Source: Dyella flagellata
GTDB taxonomy: Bacteria; Pseudomonadota; Gammaproteobacteria; Xanthomonadales; Rhodanobacteraceae
Direction of reading: 5' to 3'
Assembly: GCF_030160275.1 (NCBI RefSeq)
Contig: NZ_BSOA01000014.1
Span: 124,001 to 188,000, forward strand
Length of the DNA: 64,000 bases
Shown: positions 36,834 to 45,686 of the stretch, piece by piece
Layout: each line of letters opens with the position of its first letter
How positions within the stretch are numbered: the first letter of the stretch is position 1
Position numbers and translations under genes: made by a program
Notes under the pieces: model-generated
Told to the model about the DNA's origin: nothing
Seen by the model: the letters and a program-made list of their open reading frames with translations, nothing else
Databases searched by the model: none

Positions 36834-37832
36834 TCACGTCGGCGCCAGCGCGCAGCCGTTTTTGCCGCTCTCCTTGACTTGGTACAGCGCACGATCGGCG
36901 GCTTGGATCAAGGTCTCGTCAGAATCGATTTTTTCGCTCCACAGCGCGATGCCGATGCTGGCGCTCACGTGGGCCAGGAAAGCACCGTGTTCGCCCTGCA
37001 GCTGGTACGGCTGCGCCAGCACCTGGCAAATCGACTGGCAGCGCTTCAGCAGCGGCTCAAGCTCGGCGGCGCCTTGGAAGATCAACGCGAATTCATCGCC
37101 GCCCAGGCGCGCCGCCGTATCGTCGGCACGCACCTGGCCGGTCAATCGCGAGGAAATCGCCTGCAAGAGCGCATCTCCAGCCGGATGGCCGTAGGTATCG
37201 TTGACCGCCTTGAAGCCATCGATGTCGACCAGCGCCAGCGCGAAGGGAATGCCGTGCAGCAGGCTGTATTGCACCGCCGAGCGCAGCCGCTCATGAAACA
37301 GCATGCGATTGGGCAGCCCGGTCAACATGTCGTGGGTGGCCTGGTGGCGAACCTGTGCTTCGGCGCGCTGGCGCTCGCCGATCTCGGCCTGCAATTGCTG
37401 GTTGCGGGCGGACAACTGCTCGAGCGTCTCCTGCAATTGCATGCGCGCGTTGTGCAGTTCCAGGAATACACGTACTTTGGATTTGAGGATCGTGTCGTTG
37501 ATCGGCTTGGCGATATAGTCGACCGCGCCGGAGCTGTAGCCTTTCAAGCGGTTGATATCGTCTGCATAGGCGGCGGTAACGAAGATCACCGGTGTATCGC
37601 GCAGGTGCTCGGTTTCGCCAAGCAGTTGCGCGACTTCGAAGCCATCCATGTCCGGCATGTTCACGTCGAGCAGGATCAGCGCGAACTGCTGGTCCAGGCA
37701 GGCCGCCAGCGCAGCGTTGCCGTTGCTGGCTTCCACCAGTTCCGCGCCGCAGTCGGCCAGCAGATGGCGCATGGCGATCAAGTTGGCGCGAGTGTCATCG
37801 ACGACCAGGATCTTGGGAATGTGAGTATTCAT
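36834..37832 (-). CDS. Response regulator with GGDEF domain
   Basis: The 332-residue protein has a receiver domain (phospho-acceptor Asp in LILLDVNMPDMDG at about 56, Lys in IAKPIND), a coiled linker (LEQLSARNQQLQAEIGERQRAEA), and a diguanylate cyclase domain with ARLGGDEFALI at about 244. The inhibitory RxxD site (RADD) is present upstream. It is the likely output of the kinase/CheR/CheB cluster. Its start codon lies 1 bp from the left arm of the 280-bp nested inverted repeat, whose stem would include the AGAGG ribosome site. Confidence 0.93.
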   Translation of the reverse strand: MNTHIPKILVVDDTRANLIAMRHLLADCGAELVEASNGNAALAACLDQQFALILLDVNMPDMDGFEVAQLLGETEHLRDTPVIFVTAAYADDINRLKGYSSGAVDYIAKPINDTILKSKVRVFLELHNARMQLQETLEQLSARNQQLQAEIGERQRAEAQVRHQATHDMLTGLPNRMLFHERLRSAVQYSLLHGIPFALALVDIDGFKAVNDTYGHPAGDALLQAISSRLTGQVRADDTAARLGGDEFALIFQGAAELEPLLKRCQSICQVLAQPYQLQGEHGAFLAHVSASIGIALWSEKIDSDETLIQAADRALYQVKESGKNGCALAPT

Positions 37833-37833
37833 G

Positions 37834-38113
37834 TAGGGAGCCTCTGATCTATTCCTACGTACCCGTCACCGCACTGTATGCGCGCCTCGCTTCGCCCCGT
37901 CGGGGAGTATGTCTAGACGGCGGGGCGAAGCGAGGCGCGCATACAGTGCGGCCCCAGCATTTTAAATTTTGACGACGGGGTGACGTCCAGAAGGCCCGCA
38001 GGCTGTGCCCCGCGGCTTGAACAGACGGCCAGTCTGCCCTGTGCCGCGCGACCCACCCTGCGGGCCTTCTGGACGTCATGCCGGGCACGTAGGAATAGAT
38101 CAGAGGCTCCCTA
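37834..38113. repeat. 280-bp nested inverted repeat (three-stem element)
   Basis: Outer arms at 37834-37868 and 38079-38113 are 35-nt inverted copies (33 of 35 match). Inside lies a perfect 31-bp inverted repeat, 37869-37899 with 37921-37951 (21-nt loop), and a perfect 22-bp inverted repeat, 37981-38002 with 38057-38078 (54-nt loop, itself with short complementary parts). The second stem ends exactly where the right outer arm begins. As DNA it could extrude a cruciform; as RNA it would fold into a junction of three stems. It fills the gap between cheB and the response regulator-GGDEF gene, includes the last 14 nt of cheB, and has no open frame with a recognisable domain. Confidence 0.9.
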
Positions 38114-38672
38114 GACAGAGTCGATTGAGCAGGGGGGCGATGTCCGGGAGAGGAAGGCAGTAATCCGCGCCGGCCATATCGAGCGCGGCTTGCGGCATGG
38201 CGGTGGCTTCGGCATCGGTGGGAGACTGCACGATGGCGACTCCGCCGAGTTCGCGAATGCGCTGCAGACCCGCGGCGCCATCGGCATTGGCGCCCGTCAG
38301 GATCACGCCGATCAGGGCCTGGCGCCAAACCTCGGCGGCGGAACAGAACAGCACGTCGATGGAAGGGCGCGAATAGTTCACGCGAGGATCGGCCGACAGG
38401 GCGAAATGCAGATCGCTTTCCACCAGCAGATGGTATCCGGAGGGCGCGAGGTGTACGACACCGGCTTGTACCGGTTGGCGCTCGACCGCTTCGATCACCG
38501 GCAACACCGACATGCGCCCCAACACGTCTCCCAGGATGTCCATCGCGTCGGACCGGTGGCAGCACACCAGCACGGATTGCCGCAGCCTGGCGTCGAGCGC
38601 GCCGAGCAGGGTCATCAGAGCATCCACGCCGCCCGCCGAACAGCCGATCGCGATGGCGGCGGGGGTGGTCAT
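38100..38672 (-). CDS. CheB-type methylesterase domain protein
   Basis: The 190-residue protein is the catalytic half of CheB without a receiver domain. The triad is visible as Ser in GCSAGG, His in CCHRSD, and Asp in LTGANADGAAG. It would remove methyl groups (or deamidate) from a receptor or other partner. The start ATG overlaps the CheR stop (ATGA). The stop codon lies inside the right arm of the nested repeat. No methyl-accepting receptor is encoded nearby. Confidence 0.9.
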   Translation of the reverse strand: MTTPAAIAIGCSAGGVDALMTLLGALDARLRQSVLVCCHRSDAMDILGDVLGRMSVLPVIEAVERQPVQAGVVHLAPSGYHLLVESDLHFALSADPRVNYSRPSIDVLFCSAAEVWRQALIGVILTGANADGAAGLQRIRELGGVAIVQSPTDAEATAMPQAALDMAGADYCLPLPDIAPLLNRLCLGSL

Positions 38673-39520
38673 TCGGCAATATCGTCCAGATGGCTGGCGA
38701 GCCGGTAGATGCGCTGCGGTTCGCTGAACGGCACGAAGGCCTGCGCGATCGGAGAGCGGTCTATGTTCTCGCGCACGCCCAGGCAAAGGAAGCCGGCGCG
38801 CACCAGGCTGTCGCGAAACAACGACAGCGCGCGATTCTGCAGCGTGTTGGAAAAATAGATCAGCACGTTGCGGCACAATATCAGGTGCGCCTCGCAAAAG
38901 ACGCCGTCGGTAGCCAGATTGTGCACGGCGAAGGTCACGTTCCGGCGCAGGCGCTGGTTGAGCTTGAGTAACTTGTAGCCGGCGCTGCAGTAATCGGCCA
39001 GTGAGCGCCGGCCACCGGCGGCCTGGTAGTTGCGCGACCACTGCTGGGCCTCCTGGGCCGGATAAATGCCCTCGCTGGCGCGTTGCAACGCGCGGTCGCT
39101 GAGATCGGTGGCGAAGATCTGCGTTCGCTCGTACAGCCCGGCCTCTTCCAGCAGGATCGCCAGGGAATACACCTCCTGCCCGTGCGCGCACCCCGCCTGC
39201 CAGATGTTGATCTGCGGATAGGAGGCCAGCAGCGGAAACACCTGCTCGCGCAACGCTAGGAACATGGCCGGATCGCGGAACATGTCCGACATCGGCACGG
39301 TTAGGCCTTCCAGAACACGCGGCAGCATCGCCGGCTCGTGCAGCATGCGTTCGGTCAGGCCGGTAATGGTCTTGCATTCGAGCTGATCGACCAACAGATG
39401 CACGCGGCGCTTGAGCGAAGCGGGCGCGTATTGGGTGAAATCGTGCCCGTGGCGCTTTTGCAGCGCCTGGACGAAGAGTTCCATTTCGATGCTGTCCAGC
39501 TCCGGGGCGTCCATGGGCAC
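38669..39520 (-). CDS. CheR-type protein glutamate methyltransferase
   Basis: The 283-residue protein has an N-terminal helical CheR domain and a SAM-binding methyltransferase domain: IWQAGCAHGQEVYSLAILL (motif I variant of GCSTGEEPYS), ATDLSDRALQRASEG, and HLILCRNVLIYFSN. It probably methylates a glutamate using S-adenosylmethionine. The target is unclear; the hybrid kinase encoded 12 bp upstream has no classical methylation helices but long coiled coils. It overlaps cheB by 4 nt. Confidence 0.93.
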   Translation of the reverse strand: MPMDAPELDSIEMELFVQALQKRHGHDFTQYAPASLKRRVHLLVDQLECKTITGLTERMLHEPAMLPRVLEGLTVPMSDMFRDPAMFLALREQVFPLLASYPQINIWQAGCAHGQEVYSLAILLEEAGLYERTQIFATDLSDRALQRASEGIYPAQEAQQWSRNYQAAGGRRSLADYCSAGYKLLKLNQRLRRNVTFAVHNLATDGVFCEAHLILCRNVLIYFSNTLQNRALSLFRDSLVRAGFLCLGVRENIDRSPIAQAFVPFSEPQRIYRLASHLDDIAE

Positions 39521-39532
39521 AGTTCCCTCAGG

Positions 39533-42500
39533 TCAGTTGCGCAGCCACATGCGCATCAGCGAAGCCAGTTTATCCACGTCGATCGGCTTGGACAGGTAAT
39601 CGTTGGCGCCTGCTTCCAGGCAGCGTTCGCGGTCGCCACGCATGGCCTTGGCGGTGAGCGCAATGATTGGCAGGCTGGCGAGATTCGGCTGGGCGCGGAT
39701 CGCTCGCGTTGCCTCGTAGCCGTCCATGCCGGGCATCATGATGTCCATTAGCACAAGTTCGACCTGCGGATTTTCGGCCAGCACCTGCAAGGCTTTCTGG
39801 CCGTCCTGCGCCATGCTTACGCGGATGCCCCAGTCGCGCAGCACTTTGGACAGCGCAAACAGGTTGCGCATGTCATCGTCCACCAGCAGGACGTTGCGAT
39901 CGCGCAGGCCGTCATGGCTGGGTGCGGGGCCGGGGCTGCCGGGTGGTTGCCTGGTGTCGCGAATGCTGTGCAGGAACAGGCTGACTTCATCCAGCAGGCG
40001 CTCGGGCGAGCGGGCGCCCTTGATGACGATGCTGTCGGTGTACTGGCGCACCGCCAGGTTTTCTTCGCGGCTCAATTCACGTCCGGAATACACCACCACC
40101 GGCGGAATGCTACCTCCCGCGGCGAGCTGCTCTAGCAGTTGGAGGCCGGACATGCCGGGCAGGTTCAGATCGAGCACGATGCAGTCGTAGCCGGTGGCGG
40201 CGATCTTTTCCAAGGCCTGCTCGCCACTGCGGGCTTCATCCACTTTGACGTCGTCGTCCACGCCGAGCAGGTCGCGCACGGCGCCTCGTGCGGCGTCGTC
40301 GTCGTCGACCACCAGCAGGTGACGTGTGCGGCCCTTGGCGAAATGCAGCAGCCGCTCGAATGCCTGGTTGATGGCCTCCCGCGAGACCGGCTTGGTAAGA
40401 AAGCCCACCGCACCCAGCTCGCGTCCGCGACTGGCATCGTCGGTAGCGGTAAGAAAGTGCACGGGAATATGCCGGGTGGCCGGATCGGCCTTCAGCCGCT
40501 CGATCACCGTCCAGCCGTCCATGCCAGGCAGCATCACGTCGAGCAGGATACCGATCGGATGATAGCGCCGCGCCAGCTCCAGCCCGGCCTCGCCGTTCGG
40601 CGCATGCAGCATGTGATGGCCCTTCTGCCGCACCATGTCGGCCAGGATGCGCGCGAAGGCCGGGTCGTCTTCCACGATCAGGATCACGCTTTCGCCCGGT
40701 GTAATGCGTTCGCGATCGTCACGCACGCCTTCGGCAGGCAGCAGGGCGCGCGTCACTGGGCGTGGTGTGGATGGTTGGGTGACGGTTGCCGCCGACGCCT
40801 TGGTGGCGATGGAGGTACCGGCGCTTTGCTCGGGCAGGAGCAGCACGAATTCGCTACCTTGTCCGACTTCGCTGCGCAACAGGATGTCGCCGCCCATCAG
40901 GCCGGCCATGCGCCGTGAAATGCTCAGGCCCAGGCCGGTGCCGCCGAATTGCCGGCTAGTGCTGCTGTCGGCCTGTTCGAACGCGTTGAAGATGCGTTCC
41001 AGCTTGTCCGCCGCCACGCCGATACCGGTGTCCTTCACGCTGATCGCCAGCAGCGGCTTGCCCTGTGCCGATTCCGGTACCGGCAGCTCGCTGCTAGGCC
41101 GGCCGATGTGCACGCGGACGCTACCTTGCTGGGTGAATTTAAACGCGTTGCCGAGCAGGTTGTTGGCGATCTGCTCCAGCCGGGTGGGGTCGGTGTGGAT
41201 GACTTCCGGCAGGCCCTCGTCCATCGTTACCTGGTAATCGAGCTTTTTCTCGCGCGCCACGTGGTCGAAATTGCGGCGCAAGTTGCGCACCAGACTTTGC
41301 AGCGGGTAATCGACCAGCGACAGTTCCATCTTGCCCGCTTCGATCTTGGACAAGTCGAGAATGTCGTTGATCAGGCGCAGCAGGCCCGAGCCCGAGTCGT
41401 GAATGATGCGGGCCGACTCCACTTCTTCCTCGTCCAGATGGCCTTCGCGATTGTCCGACAGGCTGCGCGAAAGGATCAGCAGGCTGTTCAGCGGCGTGCG
41501 CAGCTCGTGCGACATATTGGCCAGGAATTCGCTCTTGTACTGACTGGCGCGCGCCAGCTCCTCGGCCTTCTGTGCGGTATCGTGCTGCAATTCCTCGACC
41601 TGCTGCTTCTGCTGGCGCAGCGATTCGGTGATCAGGCGCAATTCTTCGTTCGAAGCCTGCAGCTCATCGGCCTGCACACGCAGCTCTTCCTCCGATGCCA
41701 GCAGGCGCTGGGATTGCTCTTCCAGTTCGATGGTCTTGCTTTGCAGGGTGTCGTTGGCGGCACGCAGCGCTTCCTGCTGCTGGCGCATCGTGACGGAAGA
41801 AATGCGCAGTTCGTCCGCCTGTTCGCGCGTCTGCTCCAGCAATTGCTCGGTGTTCACAGTGCGATTGAGGTTTTCCAGCGTCAAGGCTGCGAGCGGAAGC
41901 AGCTCTTCCAGCAATTGCTCGTGATGGGCCGCGGGCGCGGCAAAGCCGGCAAATTCCAGCACGCCCACCAGCTGGTCGCGCACCATCAGCGGCAGGATGG
42001 TGAGGTGGCGTGGCAGGGCCGAGCCGCCACCCCAGTCGATGCGCAGATAGTTCGCCGGCACGTCGTCCAGTACGATGGCATGGCGGGAGGCGGCGCATTG
42101 GCCCACCAGGCCCTCACCCGGCATATAGGCATCCGGACTGTTCTGCATGCGCAGCCCGTAGCTGCCCAACAGGTCGAGCCGCTGGCGCGATTCGTCAAAA
42201 CCGTAGAACAGGGCCACGCCACTGTTGATCAACGGCGCCAGCTGGTCCACGAACCTTTCCGCGAACTCGCGATGGTTGGTCGCCGACTGCAGGCTGGTGG
42301 AAATCGCCGTGACGTGGGCCTTGAGCTGAGCCTGCTCGTGCGTCTCGACCACCATGCTCTTGAACACCTGCAGGGCGCGCGAGATTTCGCCGATTTCATC
42401 GCGTCGCTCGACGCCGCGAATCGGGATGTTGTGATCATGGTTGGCCAGCCGGGTCATCGACTCGCCCAGTCGGCGGATTGGGCGCGCCACCATGCGTGAG

Positions 42501-43189
42501 GTCAGCGAGATCACCAGCAGGCCGATGACCAGTTCAAACAGCGTACTGGCGATGTCGATATAGCGAGTCTTGTTCAGCTGACTGTCCGCGCGCTCTACGC
42601 GCGAGGCAAGCAATTGCCGTTCGGTCACGACCATCTCGTCAAGCACGGCCATGTAGTCTTCGACATGCACGGTGCGATGCGTCAGGTAGTTCTCCCTGAT
42701 GGGCGCGATCTCCGCGGCAAGTGCCTGCTTGTCAGTGGCCTTGACCGACGCCAAGGGCCTGTAAACCATGTCCTGTACTTCTTGGTCCCAGCGCAGGGAC
42801 AGCATCTTGATCCGGTCGACGCGCGACTGCTGCAGCGGATTGTCCGCGCTCATCTGCTGCAGTTGTGCCAGGTCGGCCTGGAACATCGCATCGCTGCTCT
42901 TGGCGCGTTCCAGTTCATTGGCATCCTGGGTGAGCATGAAGCCGCGCAAGCCTATCTGCCCGGACAAGGCGGTGCGTTGCAGCCCTTCGATCTGCTGGAT
43001 GACCTGATAGGTGTGTTCCACCCACTGCCGCGTTTCCAGCTGCAGGTTGCCTGACACGACGTCGATCAGGCTGTCGATGAAGAACAGTCCGAGCAGCAGC
43101 CCTATCCCAAGAATGATCTTGTAGCGGATGGGCAGGTGCGCCAGCCAGCCGTACTTCCTTGGAGTCGGAGCCGCTTCGGAGCTGACCAT
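39533..43189 (-). CDS. Hybrid sensor histidine kinase with three receiver domains
   Basis: The 1218-residue protein has a membrane helix at about 24-44, a CHASE3-like sensor, a second helix at about 215-232, HAMP (ARPIRRLGESMTRL), GAF (about 295-440), a long coiled coil (about 440-550), HisKA with phospho-His in ANMSHELRTPL at about 561, and a HATPase with NLLGNAFKFT and GGTGLGLSIS. Three receivers follow, with Asp near 887 (LLDVMLPGMDG), 1008 (LDLNLPGMSG) and 1148 (MDIMMPGMDG). It heads the cheR-cheB-GGDEF cluster. Ligand unknown. Confidence 0.93.
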   Translation of the reverse strand: MVSSEAAPTPRKYGWLAHLPIRYKIILGIGLLLGLFFIDSLIDVVSGNLQLETRQWVEHTYQVIQQIEGLQRTALSGQIGLRGFMLTQDANELERAKSSDAMFQADLAQLQQMSADNPLQQSRVDRIKMLSLRWDQEVQDMVYRPLASVKATDKQALAAEIAPIRENYLTHRTVHVEDYMAVLDEMVVTERQLLASRVERADSQLNKTRYIDIASTLFELVIGLLVISLTSRMVARPIRRLGESMTRLANHDHNIPIRGVERRDEIGEISRALQVFKSMVVETHEQAQLKAHVTAISTSLQSATNHREFAERFVDQLAPLINSGVALFYGFDESRQRLDLLGSYGLRMQNSPDAYMPGEGLVGQCAASRHAIVLDDVPANYLRIDWGGGSALPRHLTILPLMVRDQLVGVLEFAGFAAPAAHHEQLLEELLPLAALTLENLNRTVNTEQLLEQTREQADELRISSVTMRQQQEALRAANDTLQSKTIELEEQSQRLLASEEELRVQADELQASNEELRLITESLRQQKQQVEELQHDTAQKAEELARASQYKSEFLANMSHELRTPLNSLLILSRSLSDNREGHLDEEEVESARIIHDSGSGLLRLINDILDLSKIEAGKMELSLVDYPLQSLVRNLRRNFDHVAREKKLDYQVTMDEGLPEVIHTDPTRLEQIANNLLGNAFKFTQQGSVRVHIGRPSSELPVPESAQGKPLLAISVKDTGIGVAADKLERIFNAFEQADSSTSRQFGGTGLGLSISRRMAGLMGGDILLRSEVGQGSEFVLLLPEQSAGTSIATKASAATVTQPSTPRPVTRALLPAEGVRDDRERITPGESVILIVEDDPAFARILADMVRQKGHHMLHAPNGEAGLELARRYHPIGILLDVMLPGMDGWTVIERLKADPATRHIPVHFLTATDDASRGRELGAVGFLTKPVSREAINQAFERLLHFAKGRTRHLLVVDDDDAARGAVRDLLGVDDDVKVDEARSGEQALEKIAATGYDCIVLDLNLPGMSGLQLLEQLAAGGSIPPVVVYSGRELSREENLAVRQYTDSIVIKGARSPERLLDEVSLFLHSIRDTRQPPGSPGPAPSHDGLRDRNVLLVDDDMRNLFALSKVLRDWGIRVSMAQDGQKALQVLAENPQVELVLMDIMMPGMDGYEATRAIRAQPNLASLPIIALTAKAMRGDRERCLEAGANDYLSKPIDVDKLASLMRMWLRN

Positions 43190-43339
43190 GCGAAATCCCG
43201 CTTAAGTTGACGATTGGATATGCCGCGCCCCCTGATCGGACGGCGGCCCCCTTGCCAATCAGATTAGCGAGATGCCTGGCCGGGCGGTACTGCCCGGCAA
43301 AAAATGACGATTATGTGAAGGCTGTTCGGCGGCCAGCGT

Positions 43340-44941
43340 TCAAACCTCGACGGAAGCGGCGTGCTCGCGTGTGGCGGAGAAGCGCACAGCGGGCGATCGC
43401 TCCTGCGTCAGTTGCAAGTTCACGCGCGAGGGCGCCAGGTAGACCAGCTCGCCGGCCGCATCGATGGCCAGGTTCATCGCGTTCTTCTCGCGGAATTCTT
43501 CCAGCTTCTTGGCGTCGTCGCAGTGCACCCAGCGGGCGGTCACCACGCCGACCGGTTCGAAGCTGGCGTCCACGCCGTATTCGTCCTTAAGCCGGTACGC
43601 CACCACGTCGAACTGCAGCACGCCCACCGCGCCCAGGATCAGATCATTGCTCATCAGCGGGCGGAAGAACTGCGTGGCGCCTTCCTCGGAAAGCTGGGCC
43701 AGGCCCTTCTGCAGCGCTTTCATTTTCAAGGGATCGCGCAGGCGCGCGCGGCGGAACAATTCCGGCGCGAAGTTGGGGATGCCGGTGAAGCTCACTGCTT
43801 CGCCCTCCGTGAAGGTATCGCCGATGCTGATGGTGCCATGGTTGTGCAGCCCGATTACATCACCCGGATAGGCGCTTTCGACGATCTCGCGATCGCTCGC
43901 CATGAAAGTGAGCGCGTTGGCGATGCGCACTTCTTTGTTGGTGCGCGTCTGAAGCATTTTCATGCCGGCGGTATAGGTGCCCGAACAGATGCGCATGAAG
44001 GCGACACGGTCGCGATGCGCCGGATCCATGTTGGCCTGGATCTTGAACACGAAGCCGGTGAGCTTTTCTTCCGCCGGTTTGATCTCGCGCGAAAGCGTAG
44101 CGCGCGAGCGCGGCTCGGGCGCGTGTTCCACGAAGAAATCCAGCAGCAGCTGCACGCCAAAGTTGTTCACCGCCGAACCGAAGAATACCGGGGTCAGCTT
44201 GCCGGCGTGGTATTGTTCCAGGTCGAACGGATGCGAAGCGCCCTGGATCAGTTCCAGCTCCTCGCTCAGCTCGTTCAAGGCTTCCGTGCCGATAGCCTGT
44301 TCCAGCCCCGGCGCATTAAGGCCCTTGAAGATGGTCGAATCCTGGCGCGTGAAATTCTTGCCTTGCTCGAACACGTGCACTTCGTCCAGCAGCAGGTGGT
44401 ACACGCCCTTCAGCCGCTTGCCCATGCCGATCGGCCAGGTCAGCGGCGCACAGGCGACGCCGAGCACGGACTCCACTTCGTCCAGTAGTTCGATCGGCGA
44501 GCGGCCTTCGCGGTCGAGCTTGTTGATGAAGGTCATGATCGGGGTGTCGCGCAGCCGGCACACTTCCATCAGCTTGATTGTGCGCTCCTCCACGCCCTTG
44601 GCGCAGTCGATCACCATCAGCGCCGAGTCCACCGCGGTAAGCACGCGATAGGTGTCCTCGGAGAAGTCCGCATGGCCCGGCGTGTCGAGCAGATTGACGA
44701 TCTTGCCCTCGTAGGGGAACTGCATCACCGAGGAGGTCACCGAAATGCCGCGTTCCTTCTCCAGCGCCATCCAGTCCGAAGTGGCGTGGCGCGCGGCCTT
44801 GCGGCCTTTCACCGAGCCGGCCATCTGGATCGCGCCGCCGAATAGCAGCAACTTTTCCGTCAGCGTAGTCTTGCCCGCGTCGGGGTGGCTGACGATGGCG
44901 AAGGTGCGGCGGCGTTGGGTTTCTTGCAGATGGATGGACAT
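43340..44941 (-). CDS. prfC: Peptide chain release factor 3
   Basis: The 533-residue GTPase has the G1 motif [14 protein letters not shown]3 [11 protein letters not shown] and G4 NKLDR. RF3-specific features include the start [23 protein letters not shown], cut here to its key part [12 protein letters not shown], and the ending region [19 protein letters not shown]. Length matches E. coli PrfC (529). It promotes removal of RF1/RF2 from ribosomes after termination. It lies downstream of the toxin-antitoxin pair, 89 bp apart. Confidence 0.96.
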   Translation of the reverse strand: MSIHLQETQRRRTFAIVSHPDAGKTTLTEKLLLFGGAIQMAGSVKGRKAARHATSDWMALEKERGISVTSSVMQFPYEGKIVNLLDTPGHADFSEDTYRVLTAVDSALMVIDCAKGVEERTIKLMEVCRLRDTPIMTFINKLDREGRSPIELLDEVESVLGVACAPLTWPIGMGKRLKGVYHLLLDEVHVFEQGKNFTRQDSTIFKGLNAPGLEQAIGTEALNELSEELELIQGASHPFDLEQYHAGKLTPVFFGSAVNNFGVQLLLDFFVEHAPEPRSRATLSREIKPAEEKLTGFVFKIQANMDPAHRDRVAFMRICSGTYTAGMKMLQTRTNKEVRIANALTFMASDREIVESAYPGDVIGLHNHGTISIGDTFTEGEAVSFTGIPNFAPELFRRARLRDPLKMKALQKGLAQLSEEGATQFFRPLMSNDLILGAVGVLQFDVVAYRLKDEYGVDASFEPVGVVTARWVHCDDAKKLEEFREKNAMNLAIDAAGELVYLAPSRVNLQLTQERSPAVRFSATREHAASVEV

Positions 44942-45003
44942 GGGGGGTTGGGCTGGCAGGCGAACCGCGTATTGTAGCCCGGATGGCCCATCGGGGCGCG
45001 TGA

Positions 45004-45023
45004 GCTGGGATGGTCATCCCAGC
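45004..45023. repeat. Single GCTGGGAT palindrome
   Basis: GCTGGGAT and ATCCCAGC flank a 4-nt spacer, a perfect 8-bp stem. It lies between prfC and the toxin gene and shares its core with the repeats at 35298, 59132 and 63689. A related GCCCGGAT...CGGGGC palindrome lies just to its left. Confidence 0.6.
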
Positions 45024-45030
45024 GCAGGTT

Positions 45031-45330
45031 TCACCGCTGAAGCTTTCCCGGCCGCAACCGTCTTTCGCTGCGCAGCACATAGAGAACGAATACACGCTCG
45101 CCGTCAATGCGGTAAATGATTCGACAAGGAGGTTCAACAATCTGGCGATAACGCCAGCCTTTCAATTCCTGTGGCTTTGAACCGCTTTCCGGGTGCTCGG
45201 CCAGCTGATCGACATGCGTGAAAACACGCTCGACGAGTTTGCGCGCGGCCTCCGGGTTGTCCAGTGCGATGTAGTCGGCGATTTCGTCCAGCTCGCTCAG
45301 GGCCGGCTCGGTCCAAGCTACTTCAGCCAT
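45031..45330 (-). CDS. ParE/RelE superfamily toxin
   Basis: The 99-residue protein has the ParE/RelE pattern: AEVAWTEPALSELDEIADYIALDNPEAARKLVERV at the start, cut here to its motif DEIADYIALDNP, then PESGSKPQEL and the strand CRIIYRIDGERVFVLYVLRSERRL. ParE members poison gyrase and RelE members cleave mRNA; which applies cannot be told. Its start overlaps the antitoxin end by 13 nt. Likely a functional type II pair with the upstream gene. Confidence 0.9.
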   Translation of the reverse strand: MAEVAWTEPALSELDEIADYIALDNPEAARKLVERVFTHVDQLAEHPESGSKPQELKGWRYRQIVEPPCRIIYRIDGERVFVLYVLRSERRLRPGKLQR

Positions 45331-45575
45331 CGGCCCAGGCGTTCCTTCGCCTGCTCGTGCGAGAGCGTACGCCCTTCCTCCACCGCGCGTTCCCCGCGTG
45401 CGATGCCTTCCAGCAGCTTCATGCGTTGCTGCATGGTTTCGAAAGACTCGACGTCAACCAGATAGGCGCTAGGCAGGCCATGCTGGGTAATCAGGATGGG
45501 CTCGCGGTCGCGCTCCAAGTCGGCCAGCAGTTCAGTGGCCTGTCGCTTGAGGGTGGTGACTAGTTCGGTGCGCAT
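45318..45575 (-). CDS. Phd/YefM family antitoxin
   Basis: The 85-residue protein has the Phd/YefM pattern: an N-terminal DNA-binding segment (LKRQATELLADLERDREPILITQHGLPSAYLVDVESFE, core ILITQHGLPSAYLV) and a C-terminal helical toxin-binding tail. It is the first gene of the pair, which is the usual order for self-repressing modules. It has no room for a leader if the promoter at 45583-45611 is used. Confidence 0.9.
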   Translation of the reverse strand: MRTELVTTLKRQATELLADLERDREPILITQHGLPSAYLVDVESFETMQQRMKLLEGIARGERAVEEGRTLSHEQAKERLGRWLK

Positions 45576-45576
45576 G

Positions 45577-45611
45577 TGAGTGATACTAGAGTGTCACTCA
45601 AAGGGCTGCAA
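45577..45611 (-). promoter_or_regulatory. Palindromic operator and promoter of the toxin-antitoxin operon
   Basis: TGAGTGATACT at 45577-45587 and AGTGTCACTCA at 45590-45600 form an inverted repeat matching at 10 of 11 positions, ending 1 bp before the antitoxin ATG. Read on the minus strand, TTGCAG (45611-45606) and TAGTAT (45588-45583) are 17 bp apart, so the palindrome covers the -10 box. Transcription would start near the ATG, giving a leaderless mRNA. Autorepression by the antitoxin is the family norm. Confidence 0.6.
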
Positions 45612-45630
45612 GGCCGGTGTGCCCGGTTAC

Positions 45631-45658
45631 AAAAAAGCCCAGGGATCGCTCCCTGGGC
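45631..45658 (-). terminator. Rho-independent terminator of fusA-type gene
   Basis: Read on the minus strand, GCCCAGGGA, a 4-nt loop and TCCCTGGGC are followed by six T residues. It starts 28 bp after the EF-G stop codon. A strong intrinsic terminator. Confidence 0.85.
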
Positions 45659-45686
45659 TTGGGCTTTCCGAGACGGCAGCGAAGGC

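Noticed and set aside
37834-38113. Integron attC site or insertion-sequence ends
   Set aside because: No transposase or integrase frame lies inside or next to the element, and the arm sequences do not show recognisable attC core sites.
37855-38679. 274-codon minus-strand frame across the nested repeat
   Set aside because: It runs out of frame through cheB and gives an Arg-rich, unstructured translation; the CheB frame is correct.
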